From contig NC_134843.1 of NCBI RefSeq assembly GCF_965363235.1, forward strand, positions 44,463,035 through 44,527,034: 64,000 nt of DNA, written 5' to 3'. The notes under the pieces are model-generated. The model was not told the DNA's origin. It made no database searches and saw only the letters and a list, made by a program, of their open reading frames with translations. The stretch is from Mytilus galloprovincialis. Taxonomy: Eukaryota; Mollusca; Bivalvia; Mytilida; Mytilidae. The translations under genes were made by a program, and so were the position numbers. This document shows, in pieces, positions 42,772-56,110 of the stretch; the stretch's first letter is position 1, and every line of letters begins with the position of its first letter.

Positions 42772-43353
42772 TTAATATTTTATTATTAAGATTAAAAGAT
42801 TTTTTTCTTTTTAGAGAAGCAAATCCATGACAACTAATTTCAATACTAACATGACTAAGCGGTTAGACACAGAAACTCTGAAGCCAGATTTTATTATTAA
42901 GATTAAAATAATTTTTCTTTTTAGATATCAAATCCATGACAACTAATTTCAATACTAACATGACTAAGCGGGTAGACACAGAAACTCTGAAGCTAGATTT
43001 GACGTTCTTATGCGATTACAAAGAGGAAGACCGTAAAGAAGAAGGTATTAACCTCAATCATATTAAAACATTTCAATTTACAAAATACAAAACATCCCTT
43101 TTTTCTTTTTTATTTGTTAGCGGTTGTTTTTGACTCTTTCAATGATATAAGAATATTAAAACAGTGTAAACCACTTTTTTGCATAGATACCAACACTGAT
43201 ACATCGAAAGAAAAATTAATTCTCTTTGTAAAAAATAAAACTATTGCCCATTACCAAAATTTTGTGATTAGATCACAAATTAAATTAACGAGGAGAGATA
43301 AAACATTACCGATTTATTATTTATCTCCAAGAGTGAAATATGTAGATTTATAA
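42772..43353 (+). other. Possible exon pair with a 115-bp tandem duplication
   Basis: A ~115-bp unit (TTTTATTATTAAGATTAAA through ATGACAACTAATTTCAATAC to CTGAAGC) occurs twice, near 42777-42892 and 42893-43000. Each unit has a polypyrimidine tract and TTTTTAG before an ATG. The second opens a 65-codon frame (MTTNFNTNMTKRVDTETLKL). A second frame at 43114-43353 follows a TTTGTTAG and reads VVFDSFNDIRILKQ to YYLSPRVKYVDL. I do not recognise either; they may be chance. Confidence 0.2.
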
Positions 43354-44010
43354 ACAACTATGGTATAACTATTACTTTTCACAGTTAGTTTATTAATCAA
43401 AATAGAAAGATCAAAAGAAAATTCTTAATCAGCAATTATTCAAATAAAAACCTCACAAGTCTGAGTAATTGGACAGTTGATGCTTCATGAAATTCCCATG
43501 CATTCTTTTGGTGTCAAGTGTATCTGATGTAGCTTATTCTTGAAAAGCGTGTCTGCTTATATATGGACTTCATTATCTGAGGGTACATACTATCCACCAA
43601 ATGGACACAATAGCTTGTTTTTACAATTCATACATGATGTAAGTGCTTCATTCTTATAGAAAACTGGAGTTTATAAATTTGATAAAATCATTGTTGCTAC
43701 TCCCTCCATTAAACAAAAAACTGACATCAGATAATATTGGTCATCTTTTTGAATTTAATAATCTAAAAGAGAAAGGCGAGAGATACTAAAAAGATATTCA
43801 AATTAAGAAGTCGATAATAAACTGACAAATGAACACCATGGAAAAAAAAACAGAAAAAAGGATCAAATACAAATAACAGTGTATTGAATCAAATACAATG
43901 AAACTGGGGACATTTGTTTTATTCTCATAATTTCTCTTTGATTTAGACCCGTTACGTCAAGAACATCAAGTGCATTCAGTAATACTGATGACCCATCTGG
44001 ACCTATACTA
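43354..44010. other. No gene recognised
   Basis: AT-rich intergenic sequence before the MITE. I see no coding or repeat signal. Confidence 0.4.
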
Positions 44011-44019
44011 AAACCATGT

Positions 44020-44141
44020 CAATCTAATTAAAATTAAATCTGTCACTCGCTCATTTTTTTTAATTTTTTTAATGCTTGGTCGCTGCGTGGGAGCAAGCAT
44101 TAAACAATGAGCGAGTGAGAGATTTAATTTTAATTAGATTG
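44020..44141. mobile_element. Mutator-like MITE (122 bp) with perfect 9-bp target duplication
   Basis: Terminal inverted repeats of 36 bp with one mismatch: CAATCTAATTAAAATTAAAT at the left and its reverse complement at the right, continuing into CACTCGCTCATT. AAACCATGT flanks it exactly (44011-44019 and 44142-44150). The 9-bp duplication fits Mutator-like elements. Confidence 0.87.
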
Positions 44142-44397
44142 AAACCATGTTTCACTCCATTAGAAGAAAAGTGCACGTCTGCCCACCAATCCAAAATCTA
44201 CAGAATCAGTCAATACACTTCTACTCGATTGAACCAGTATTATTCCATTTGAACCTGTCAATTCATGTTTACATGAACCAATCAAAAGAATGTCAACTGA
44301 TAAAAATACACCAGTCAAATTAATTCAGATTAAAATACAAGATAGCAAACACAGTGGTGAATTTTAAACTATTGACAGTCTTTACAGTCAAAGTACA

Positions 44398-44946
44398 TTG
44401 TGCTCTTTGATATGTAGATATGTAAAACTAGTATACATTGACGTCTATAATCAAGAAGCAACAAAAGTTTTGTCAAATTTTTCTGTAAATATTATTATGG
44501 CATCAATGTTAAACTTTGAACTTAAAAAATTGAATCAAATTTTAAAGCGAAAGAAGAATTGGTCTAAATGTAATATAAATAACCAAATGAAATACTACCT
44601 ATCGCACCCAAGTAAAGAAACAAGAAAAATATTAACCAAATTTAGCATAAGTGATCATTGTCTCATAATAGAAACTGGACGAAATACCAAAATACCACGA
44701 AATGAAAGAAAATGTAAAATATGTAATATCTTAGACGATGAATTCCATTTTTTCTTTAACTGTAAAATAAATAAAAATAAAAGAGAAATTTTTCTAAAAT
44801 ATTATATACAAAATTATGTAAATTTTAATACACTTAATTTTACTGATAAACTTGTGATTATGCTAAATCCACCAACACCAAATGATGTAAAAGCAGTTGT
44901 TTCTGTTATTAAAGAGTCATTAGAACTGAGGAAAGGAGAACAATAA
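44398..44946 (+). pseudogene. LINE ORF2 3' fragment with zinc-binding CxxC...H...C motif
   Basis: An open frame of 182 codons. The part from about residue 80 reads LTKFSISDHCLIIETGR, KIPRNERKCKICNILDDE and FHFFFNCK. This is the zf-RVT-like tail seen at the C-terminus of many LINE reverse transcriptases. No RT core is found upstream, so this is a 5'-truncated copy. It ends in TAA and is followed by AT-rich sequence. The first ~40 codons may be chance reading. Confidence 0.65.
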
Positions 44947-47250
44947 CTGTTTTAATCATATCTCTTATAATATATTCGAGTTTTCATTATGTTTCATTAT
45001 CATTGTTTTGTCAATGTATTTGCCATAACCAAAATTGGTTTTTGTTTATTTGCAAATAAAAAATTATATATAATATATTGTTTGTATGCATTTGCATTAC
45101 TATACTTTGTTAAAGAAAATTCAGAATCAGAATATTGCTAAAATGCTATTAATTTTTTACATAATTAAGAGTCGTCAAGCTTTATATTTTCTATTGCAAA
45201 TCTTGTGTTACGATCTTTATTGTGCTTGGTTTGAAATCCAAATAAACCTACTCTCTGAGTGGCTGCATCCCATTAAAATGGGATTGATTTTTTTACTAAG
45301 CAAGTTCCTTTTCTTACTTAAATTACCCTTAACCGTTGACCCTATAAAAAATATTCTTGAGCAAAGTCAATGTTGATGATGACTGGCTTTACAATGTCTT
45401 CCAAAAACAACGGTTGGATAGAATTTTCATTGGATAGCTATAAATATTGTGCATATCAATCTGTTGCTCTATCATGATAAATTTTCTATACCACCCTTCG
45501 TGTAGTGCTGATACATATACTATTAATCAAATGATCATAAGTGGTTTTTCAAAACATTATTACAACAGATATGGATGCGTCACCTCAGTGAATCATTTGC
45601 AGGTGTTATTATATTTGTCAATTACAGTTCCTACAGAGAACATAATGGTAGTGACTTTTCCTATTGAATTCGCTACTGGAAGCAGCAGCATTTTTATCAC
45701 TGCATGATGTTATATCACTTCTTCTCATGTAACATCATTCTTGTTAAAGCAATGATATTGAATAATTTTAATTTTAATCATCTTTGTTTTAAGAAAAAAT
45801 GCTGATAGGATGCAGATTAAAAAAGAAGGCTATAAGCATTACAGTCTTTTTGAAAGATAAGAATTGTGAATTCTGAAATTCACTGGGGTTTGAAAGATAA
45901 ATTCATAGATGAAAGATTTTTTGTGTCTCTTGAAGTTACCCTTCGGGACATCCGGTATGGTATATCTATCATTAAAAAAAGATACGACGAAACTGCCAGA
46001 CAATTTGACACCTTAAAATGTATCTAATACACATATGACCGTGGACAAATTGTTTGTAAACATAGAGTATATATATAGCAAATGCAGTACTAAACCTAAA
46101 TCTAATGAAATAGACAAGAAAGCAAAAACACCGACAACAATATAAACAAAACCGTACCAACAATGACCGTACAACAAAATCATTTTAAATCACGTTTTTA
46201 AACATTATAGGCATCAAGTGTTATGTAGGTTTATATATGTTATTATTCATTTTTTATTCAACAGAAAGTGACAAAAAAGTTAATTTTTGTCAATTTTCAT
46301 CACAGTACGACGTTGGTGTAAATGGGTTTATAGGTGAAGGCAAACAATATAAGTATCAACAAATCACTACTTTATGACAAAAAATTTCAGAACCAAACGT
46401 GTTTACCAATTAAATATTGTTATTCGTGATAGAAATTATAAAGTCAAATATAGTACTGTACATACAAACCACTCGTGAACACAAGGCTTCACAAAGTTCG
46501 GAAAGCCGACCGTATCTTGTTTCGAAAATTGTTCAATTCATATGAACCACAAATTCATATCTGCTGCGATCTGATGAAAGGAAGTAAAGATCATTTTACC
46601 TAGTAAGCAAATCTTGAACACAGGATCTGCACTTGAATAAGATAGTATCTGTTGACACGTGTCGTTTAAGTGTGTTCCATGTTGAATATATACAGTTATT
46701 ATGAGTACAATCAGTTAGAGTGTTAATATTGTGGAAAAAGTAAATACAGCACTGGTTAATTTATTGTAAGTGATTCTTGTTCTCAGTTCTTTGTTAAGGT
46801 TCAAGGTGTTTTAGTGCATCGCTAAACTTAAGGCCTTTCTATAGAAAAGACCACAATGACCGAAAGCATGTTTACTTTGAAACACTAAAAAAAATATCTA
46901 GTATTTTGCGAGATCTTAATTTATTTGTCTCATAATCATCCATGCAATTTATCTTTTTTTCAATAGCAATATAATGTAGGCCAATGACATATATAATATA
47001 GAGGAACAAAGATGGTTACTGACTTCGAATACATTAACATGAGTATTAACATCCTGGGTGCAAATAAAAGATTGTACATGAAGGCAAATATAAGTAAATT
47101 TAAGTTTTAATAAATACCATACAGTATACCGACTTTTCTTTCAAAAAAGCATACATACTCAGTAACGGTATCGATTTTGCTCATTTTCGACGACCACGTA
47201 CGTTTACTATTTGGTTTCTGTTGGGAAGTTATTTTTCATTGGCAAACATA
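44947..47250. other. No gene recognised
   Basis: AT-rich sequence with short frames only (45086-45376, 45447-45707, 45972-46163). None shows family motifs or splice support that I can see. Confidence 0.4.
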
Positions 47251-47693
47251 GAATGAAATTCAAAACAGTGTGGTTGTGGCCATTGATTGACACATTAAAT
47301 TCATCCATTGACTGGGACAATTTAGGTGAACGTTTGTATGTAACGACCACTGCTCACTATGTACTTTTTAAAGACACTTACACTATGGGGTCACCAAGGG
47401 TTCTCAACACCTTAATAAAGTAATTCGAAAAATTAATCAGAAATAACACGATGTTTTGATTTATATCAATTATATAAATCAAAACATAAAGGTTATTCCT
47501 GATTAATTTTTCGAATTATTTTATAATTAAAGGCGTTAAGAAACCTTTGGTGACCCCACAGTTTAAATGTCTATCGTAGGTACGTCGTGAACAGTGGTTG
47601 TTACAGACAAACGTTCACGTAAATTGTCCCAGTCAATGGATGAATTTAATGTGTCAATCAATGGCCACAGCCACACTGTTTTGAATTTCATTC
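47251..47693. mobile_element. Hairpin MITE, copy 2 (443 bp)
   Basis: Nearly identical to 42126-42570, with the same GAATGAAATTC ends and TA on both sides (47249-47250 and 47694-47695). The high identity between the copies and between their arms suggests recent activity. Frames at 47211-47423 and 47594-47851 are reading of the arms. Confidence 0.87.
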
Positions 47694-47695
47694 TA

Positions 47696-50600
47696 TCACA
47701 TCTTCTTCTTTATTTCTATTTTTATATTTTATATCATCTATCCATTTTAACTGATTCACTATCCGGTTCTGTAAGGGACAGGTCTTATGTGGAAACTTAT
47801 AAAGTTATACGTGTTAAAATAAGAGTGAATAAGAGAGGAGGTGGATGGTAATCCCACGCAAGATTGCAAGTATTGAGTACTAATTATTGAGTTTAACTAC
47901 TATATCTAAGAAGAAGAAGAAATATAGAAGTTAAAATTAAACATAAATCATGCAACTGGTCAAGGTCACAAATATTCTCTAACCAAAAATGATTATTGTA
48001 AATCATTGAGGACGGATGGCTCAGTCTGAGGTTTTTTCATTGCATATCCAGATTCTATCTTTTAGTAATGCCTATAAAATGTTCATGCAATGATGTGACC
48101 TTTTCAGCTACTTTCCTGAATATCTGGGTGGGTTTTTTTTTTGTTCTTTTGTTGTTGTTGGGCTATTCATCAGATATGCCAATTATCAAATGTGGCTGTG
48201 ATTTGGCCCGAAAGCTTGCCTTGATGTTCTCAATACTGTCACCAAATATGTCGTCGGATCTATTAAATTGTATGGATTTTGATTTAGCTCTGTCCGTGAC
48301 GAAAAATCTTGCAAATATAAAGGACCAATATTCATTGACAATAATTTATATGTCTCGTAGAATTAATTTATGTTTGAGTTGAAAGGTCCTTCATATATAT
48401 ATAAGACAAAATAGTCAATGTATATATAGTATAGCTGCCTTTAACATGATATAATTCCTAACCTTATATATTTCATTTTCGGTGTCTTTAGTATTTCAAG
48501 CACTGCATATATTTAACATGAGCAGTAAACCTGCAGCAAACTAGTAGAATTATAAGCTACCTATTATATATACCTTCTAACTTATTTTTGTTTTTTTGTT
48601 CGACCAATTCAAGGAAATAAGACATAACTATCCAAAATTGAATTCGAATTTTAGGCGGTGGCAAATATTCCATGCAGATTCAAGACAAGAATAAATTAAC
48701 ACATGACAAATCAAAGCCGTTTAAAAACGATAGAGGAAAGAAAAATAACATACATGCTTTAAACTCAGAGTTGCATACTGTGAAATTGATTTGGTACACT
48801 AAATGCGCAATTCGAATTGAGGAAGGTCGAATTTCCGAGTCTATCACGGTTTTTTCACTCACAGGGTTGAAATTCAAAATTTTTCGAATCGTATGTGTAA
48901 TTGGAACCATTTTGACAACTTAACATATTTCAATGAAATCAGAATATTCCTCAATGTTGCATGGTTTTGTTGAAAGTAGTTTTATACATTTGGGAATCGT
49001 TTTTTTGTCAAATTTGCATCCAAGGACATGAAATTCGAATTGACCTCACTCTTTATGTTCCTATTTAACAAGAAAAGTGGCAGTTCAACTATCTCGCACG
49101 CAACAAAGAGAACCCTTTTTTGATTTATTGATTGTTGGTTGCTTTACGCCGCATTAGCACACAACGGCTATATCGCGGCGATATTTTTTGAGAATCCACT
49201 AGAATTTATCTTGTCCTTGTTAACAGACAAACAACACTCAATCAATTCAAAAGTTTCGCTATGAGCATTCGATGTGATGAGTGCATTTCAGATGAAGTAA
49301 TTGTTTGATTCCGACAGTTCACATAGCAAAGAATGTTGTGCAATGTAAGATTACTTTTTATTGTTGTGGGAAAAACAATACAACGATCAAGTCAGTGAAG
49401 GTACTGATTAGATTGTTGATAAGTTATGACAAAACAAAAAAGTCAAAAGAAAGTAAATAGTGAGTCAAAGTGTAAGACATTCCATCAGTAGATAGGATCA
49501 GGAATAAAAGTGACAGCAATTGCATGAAGACGGCTTGACTCATCGCCTATCTTATCTTCAGGGCTTACCAATCATCATTTCTCTACATTGTAGCCCTGTT
49601 GAACGATATTCCTATTCAATCAGATATGTGATTCGTATTCAAGGTCGTTGCTTAATATTGTAATAATTTTATCACTTTATAAGTACATGGAAGAGTCCAG
49701 TTCTTCGTAATGCATTTTCTGTATAGGGTACCAGTGGTTCATTTCTTGAAGAATAAAAAAACTGGGGAAAATGGGAAGCAGAAGCAGAACCTGTAACCTG
49801 TAACTAGAATTGACAGCGTAACAGCCAAAAATTATTTATGTTTTGTGAGATTATTCTAATGGCTCCTTCGTACATGTATAATATGGGTAAATTTACCACA
49901 TTGTGTAAAATATGAAATTTCTGGATTCTTTTTAACAGGAAAAACTTTAAGTAAAAAATAATTCCAATCCTGTATCAACGTGAACTAATCGAGAGTCACA
50001 CAGAATGATATTCTGAGCATCGTATTCCGGTAAAATAGTATGCATTTTGCATATTAGCATTCATTTTACATGAGGTTGTGGGCGGGGTTTACAAAAAAAA
50101 AGAATACAGAAAACATATAATAAAATAATAACGGGGTGCTAAAATATAAAGAATAACTGCAAAAATTAAAGAATAATTGCAAAAATTTGAGAATTGAGAA
50201 AACATATATTGATTACAGAAAAGAAGAATGTCCAGATACAGATATTAAGTGATTACAGAATATAAAGATAAAGAAGCCAATCCATACACCCTCTTACATT
50301 TCAACAGGCCACAAACAGACTCATCAAAAGTTGTTTCAAGTGTTTTTTTAACGCACAGAGGGCGTGGCACTTTTTCTATATTATGCATCTAATGTAACGT
50401 CAACAATCTGACCAGACAAAGTCACATGGCTTCGAATTTAAATATCCCGCTCTACCAAACTTAAAATGCCGATCGGAAGAAGACAAAGGTGACCATATTT
50501 CTATATGCAAGCCAACCTTATGGTAAAAATAGTTTATACGACAAAATCAAGTAATAATCTCGATAAGCATTCCGATAATATATGGATTTTAATTTTATAA

Positions 50601-51170
50601 TGAACCATTTCTGACAGATACCGTACACTTAAGACATTGGGAGAGGACGTCTCTAATGTTGTTATAACTTGTGTCCAATCCCTTTTGCTACTTTTGCAAA
50701 TAAGATATGTTTAAACAGAATTTTCAATATATTGCAGTTTCAATTTGTGATTTTGAAATTACACAAAGCTGACGATTGAAATGAACGTGTGTGAAATTCA
50801 AGTTATCACTATTGTAAGCACAAAAAAATATGTGCCTAAGATATCTTAAAGTTATATGCTTGGTGTGCATGTACTTAATTGTTGTTGGCATTGTGTTTTA
50901 TGCATGCCGTTATTGCATAACCACTACCGTCACATAACCACTGTATATATACAGTAGGGAATGAGTGTATAGATTCAATGGGTATGCAATCTGTTTGTTC
51001 ATGTTATTATCTTGGACTCATATAACACATACATCACAGTTGACTTTAATAGATACCGATGCAGGGCCACAGTAAAGAGAAAACTATGTCGTTTTTACTT
51101 TTTTCATCCGTTCGTCTGTTTAGACGGAGTTCAACGTATTCTCATACATAATGAAGTGTGGAAAACTGAT
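47696..51170. other. No gene recognised
   Basis: Contains a 104-codon frame at 48068-48382 with one hydrophobic stretch (WVGFFFVLLLLLG) and overlapping frames on both strands at 48672-48923. None is recognised, and overlap on both strands argues against coding. GAAGAAGAAG-type triplets lie near 47910. Confidence 0.35.
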
Positions 51171-51172
51171 TT

Positions 51173-51251
<79 letters not shown>

Positions 51252-51330
51252 CGACCGACCGACAGACAGAGTGCGAACCTAAAGCCCCCAGACAGACAGA
51301 CAGACAGACCGACCGACCGACCGACAGACA
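51173..51330. repeat. (GACA)n microsatellite with a duplicated edge
   Basis: About 18 GACA units at 51173-51250, then GACCGACCGACCGACAGACA with GAGTGCGAACCTAAAGCCCC. That edge is repeated once after a shorter GACA run (51288-51350). Frames here are artefacts. Confidence 0.93.
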
Positions 51331-51369
51331 GAGTGCGAACCTAAAGCCCCCTTCGTCGGTAGGGGACTT

Positions 51370-52295
51370 AAACATGAGAGATAATTTCTTAGGAAGCCTT
51401 CTAATTTAATACGAACGCAAAATTTAAAAAAATACATATGTTCTTTTACATACTTATGTTTTCAAGGTCCTTCTGATCGTGTATGTATGATATATAATAT
51501 GTGTGCAAACAATTTACATTTAACTTTACTACGCATTACAACTCTGCACAGTGTAAAGAATTATAACCTCGGGAGATAATATAAGAAATTAAAGCAATTT
51601 GACAAAAACATGTGTTTCCCATAACGTTACGTAATTGTTGAATGAAATTGTAAGACATATTGGGTAATGTGTAGGCATCTTTCCAGCAATCGTATTTACT
51701 ACTTTACTATGTATCTGGCAATCTTGCATAATTACCCAAAAGAAATGTCAATTCTTATATGTTTTTCCCTGCTTAACGACGCCTTTAAATCGGCATGCCG
51801 ACTATATTCTCAATTAAAAAATCTACTATATAAAATTTTGCAGTTAGAAATTCTTTTCTGAAATAGCCAAAAACACGAGAGAAGAAACTTTAGAAATAAA
51901 CCTTTCCAATGTGATTTACATTTTACAGACTGCTCAAAATGAAATAATATCTGAACATGCCTAAAAGATTTGTTTTTAACATTCTTAAACAAATATATGA
52001 TACTGCTGATGCATTATTATTCGTTGGATGCCAATTTTCGTGGATTTCGTGGGAACAGGTGAACCACGAATTTAAATGTTCAACGAATTACAGATTCAAC
52101 ACCGCACAATTTTGATAAAGTTTGCAAATTAAACTACTATCGTAGGTTGAGCATAAAAATCTCACGCGACAATTTCCAATTATTGACTTTACGTTGACCA
52201 GCATGAAGAAGGACATGTACACCAAAAGAAAACGGAAGTCGTAGTCACCTAGGATCATCATCAATTCCTGTGACTTTGGCAAATGCCTCAAGGTT
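51370..52295. other. No gene recognised
   Basis: AT-rich sequence with only short frames. Nothing identifiable. Confidence 0.4.
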
Positions 52296-52960
52296 AAATT
52301 TTTCTGTTGACCTTGACCTTTGACCTAACACCTTTTTATGGGATAATCTCAGAAACCATTGTACTTATAGAAGTTTTGAATAGCGGAAAATGTGTTGGTT
52401 ATTAAGGCGCAACATTGTTACATTTTAACCGAAGATATTTGACCTTTCTGTAATTGGGACACCCTGTTTTAGGTTTCTGAAAAGACAAAATCAGCTTTTA
52501 CTATTACACCAAAGGCCGTATAGACCCATGAGTTCTTCAACAATGATAATGTGGACTATTGACCTTGACACAGGTCACAAGGTCAAGGTCATGTCCAAGA
52601 TATAGAATTATGAGTTTTGATCTTATTTAAAGAATTTTAAGTGTATTTTAATGCTTTTAATAGTTGAAATTGACCTTTGACCTTACAACTAATTATTGGA
52701 TATCTCAAAAACGATTATACTTACAGAAATCGTAAACAGTGAAAAATGTTTGCGTCATAAAGGCGCAACATTTTTACATTTTGATTGAAGAGATTTGACC
52801 TATCCGTAAGGGCATAACACCTATGAAAAGACAAAATTAGCTCTATCTCTTGAACCATGGGGTCTTTTGTAATGACATCGTGGACCAGTGACATTAAAAA
52901 AGGTCATAAGGTCAAAACTCAAGGTCATGTCCTTGATAGCTGATTATCTGTATTTTGTCA
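52295..52960. repeat. ~320-bp tandem repeat, two diverged units
   Basis: Units share 'ttgaccttgacctttgacc', 'aaggcgcaacat', 'gttacattttaaccgaag' and 'aaggtcatgtcc' modules. The 'ttgaccttgacc' word also marks the repeat at 750-1650. Confidence 0.7.
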
Positions 52961-53279
52961 TAATTATTCTAACGGTTTAGTGAGTGTTTTAGAGCTTTTC
53001 AATGCAATATATATACGCCTATTGATACATGAATTTTACATTAAGAAAAGGAAAGACCTCTCAAGTGTTCAAGCACAATAGACATTTTAATTTCAATTTC
53101 AGTTTCAGTAGACTAAGTTATCGGCAGTGGTAAGATTTAAGTGATATGTTTCAATTTTCCATTTGATGAATAGTTCATGAGCATTGGGAAAAGGAAGAAA
53201 ACCACCGAGGATCCCTCTAGCCTTTCGTCTGTTTCGAAGCGAGTACAGATTAGTTATTTTTATTTTCTGTAGATGGAAA

Positions 53280-53660
53280 CTCCAGCGCTGGAATTTGCAT
53301 CTTAAGCGCTAGACTTTAAATTTATACAGCGGTCAACTTTATATGTCTAAGTAGTGCTCGGCTTTACATCTCTGGACTTTTAATATATCTGCAGCGCTTT
53401 ACTTAAGATCTACAGCGCTAAACTTTTATATCTATATCGTATATAGCTCATCTTTACATCTTCAGCTCTAGACTGCTTTTGAATTATTTACAGCGCTAGA
53501 CTGTACATTTGCAGCGCTGAATTTCACATCTACAGCGCTATAATTTAGACTTAACTTTATATCTACATCGTTCAGCTTTACATCTCCAGCGCTAGACTTT
53601 TAATATATCTACAGCACTGGACTACATTTGCAGCGGTTGGCATTATATTCTGTAATGACT
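53280..53660. repeat. Irregular 'cagcgcta' minisatellite (continues at 55971-56110)
   Basis: Variable units of about 20-40 bp with CAGCGCTAGACTTTACATCT words. The array stops at the repeat element at 53665 and resumes after 55967 with the same words, so the element inserted into it. Confidence 0.8.
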
Positions 53661-53664
53661 TTTT

Positions 53665-55967
53665 AGCTCACCTGGCCCGAAGGGCCAAGTGAGCTATTCC
53701 CATCACTTTGCGTCCGGCGTCCGTCGTCGTCGTCCGTCGTCCGTCGTCGTTAACTTTTACAAAAATCTTCTCCTCTGAAACTACTGGGCCAAATTGAACC
53801 AAACTTGGCCACAATCATCATTGGGGTATCTAGTTTAAAAAATGTGTGGCGTGACCCGGTCAACCAACCAAGATGGCCGCCACGGCTAAAAATAGAACAT
53901 AGGGGTAAAATGCAGTTTTTGGCTTATAACTCAAAAACCAAAGCATTTAGAGGAAATCTGACAGGGGTAAATATGTTTATCAGGTCAAGATCTATCTGCC
54001 CTGAAATTTTCAGATGAATCGGTCAACCCGTTGTTGGGTTGCTGCCTCTGAATTGGTCATTTTGAGGAAATTTTGCTGTTTTTGGTTATTATCTTGAATA
54101 TTATTATAGATAGAGATAAACTGTAAACAGCAATAATGTTCGGCAAAGTTAGATTTACAAATAAGTCAACATGACCGAAATGGTCAGTTGACCCCTTTAG
54201 GAGTTATTGCCCTTTATAGTCAATTTTTAACCATTTTTCATAAATCTAAGTAATCTTTTACAAAAATCTTCTCCTCTGAAACTACTGGGCCAAATTAATC
54301 CAAACTTGGCCACAATCATCTTTAGGGTATCTAGTTTAAAAAATGTGTGGCGTGACCCGGTCAACCAACCAAGATGGCCGCCACGGCTAAAAATAGAACA
54401 TAGGGGTAAAATGCAGTTTTTGGCTTATAACTCAAAAACCAAAGCATTTAGAGGAAATCTGATGGGGGTAAAAATGTTTATCAGGTCAAGATCTATCTGC
54501 CCTGAAATTTTCAGATGAATCGGTCAACCTGTTGTTGGGTTGCTGCCCCTGAATTGGTAATTTTGAGGAAATTTTGCCGTTTTTGGTTATTATCTTGAAT
54601 ATTATTATAGATAGAGATAAACTGTAAACAGCAATAATGTTCAGCAAAGTTAGATTTAAAAATAAGTCAACATGACCGAAATGGTCAGTTGACCCCTTAA
54701 GGAGTTATTGCCCTTTATAGTCAATTTTTAACCATTTTTCATAAATCTAAGTAATCTTTTACAAAACTCTTCTCCTCTGAAACTAATGGGCCAAATTAAT
54801 CCAAAGTTGGCCACAATCATCTTTGGGGTATCTAGTTTTAAAAATGTGTGGCGTGACCCGGTCAACCAACCAAGATGGCCGCCACGGCTAAAAATAGAAC
54901 ATAGGGGTAAAATGCAGTTTTTGGCTTATAACTCAAAAACCAAAACATTTAGAGGAAATCTGACGGAGTAAAAATGTTTATCAGGTCAAGATCTATCTGC
55001 CCTGAAATTTTCAGATGAATCGGTCAACCTGTTGTTGGATTGCTGCCCCTGAATTGGTAATTTTGAGGAAATTTTGCCGTTTTTGGTTATTATCTTGAAT
55101 ATTATTATAGATAGAGATAAACTGTAAACAGCAATAATGTTCATCAAAGTAAGATTTACAAATAAGTCAACATGACCGAAATGGTCAGTTGACCCCTTTA
55201 GGAGTTATTGCCCTTTATAGTCAATTTTTAACCATTTTTCGTAAATCTTAGTTATCTTTTACAAAAATCTTCTCCTCTGAAACTACTGGGCCAAATTATT
55301 TCAAACTTGGCCACAATCATCTTTGAGGTACCTTGTTTGAAAAATGTGTCCGATGACCTGGCCATCCAACCAAGATGGCCACCACGGCTAAAAATAGAAC
55401 AGGGGTAAAATGTAGTTTTTTGCTTACAACTCTGAAACCAAATCATTTAGAGGAAATCTGACAAGGAGTTAAATTGTTAATCAAGTCAATATATATCTGC
55501 CCTGAAATATTCAAATGAATTGGACAACCGGTTGTTGGGTTGCTGCCCTCCAATTGGTAATTTTTAAAGAAATTTTGCTGTTTTTGGTTATTATCTTGAA
55601 TACTATTATAGATAGCGATAAACTGTAAACAGCGATAATGTTCATCAAAGTAAGATCTACAAATAAGTCCACATGACCTAAATGGTCAATTGACCCCTTA
55701 AGGAGTTATTGCCCTTTATAGTCAATTTTTAACAATTTTCATTAATTTGGTAAATTTATGTAAATTTTTACCAAATATTTTTCTCTGTTACTAATGGGCA
55801 AAGTTCATTATAGATATAATTGTAAGAAGCAAGAATGTTCAGTAAAGTAAGAACTTCAAACACATCACCATCACCAAAATACAATTTTGTCATGAATCCA
55901 TTTGTGTCCTTTGTTTAATATGCACATAGACCAAGGTGAGCGACACAGGCTCTTTAGAGCCTCTAGT
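53665..55967 (+). mobile_element. AGCTCACCTGGCCC bivalve repeat, forward copy with four ~500-bp tandem units
   Basis: Begins with a hairpin (AGCTCACCTGGCCCGAAGGG through CCAAGTGAGCT, 53665-53695) and a CGTCGTCGTCCGTC run. It continues with four tandem units starting near 53751, 54251, 54751 and 55251, and ends with CAGGCTCTTTAGAGCCTCTAG. TTTT flanks both ends. Frames of 60-70 codons recur in each unit but are not protein-like. I recall this element as widespread in bivalves. Confidence 0.8.
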
Positions 55968-56110
55968 TTTTATCTACAACGCAGGACTTTACATCTCCAG
56001 CGCTAGACATTAGATAAACAGTGATTAACTTCATATCTACGCGTCTAGCGCTTGACTTTAGATCTACAGCGCTTACATTTATAGCTAAAACGATTGGCTT
56101 TACATCTCAA

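Noticed and set aside
48672..48923. Overlapping 83- and 76-codon frames on opposite strands
   Set aside because: No recognised residues, no splice signals noted, and overlap on both strands is typical of chance.
51012..51375. TDRQTDRQ and CLSVCLSV frames
   Set aside because: Translation of the (GACA)n microsatellite on each strand.
53805..54971. Three similar 60-70-codon frames (VWRDPVNQPRWPPRLKIEHR)
   Set aside because: They recur because the repeat unit is tandem; each is short, lacks a longer counterpart and is broken in the fourth unit.
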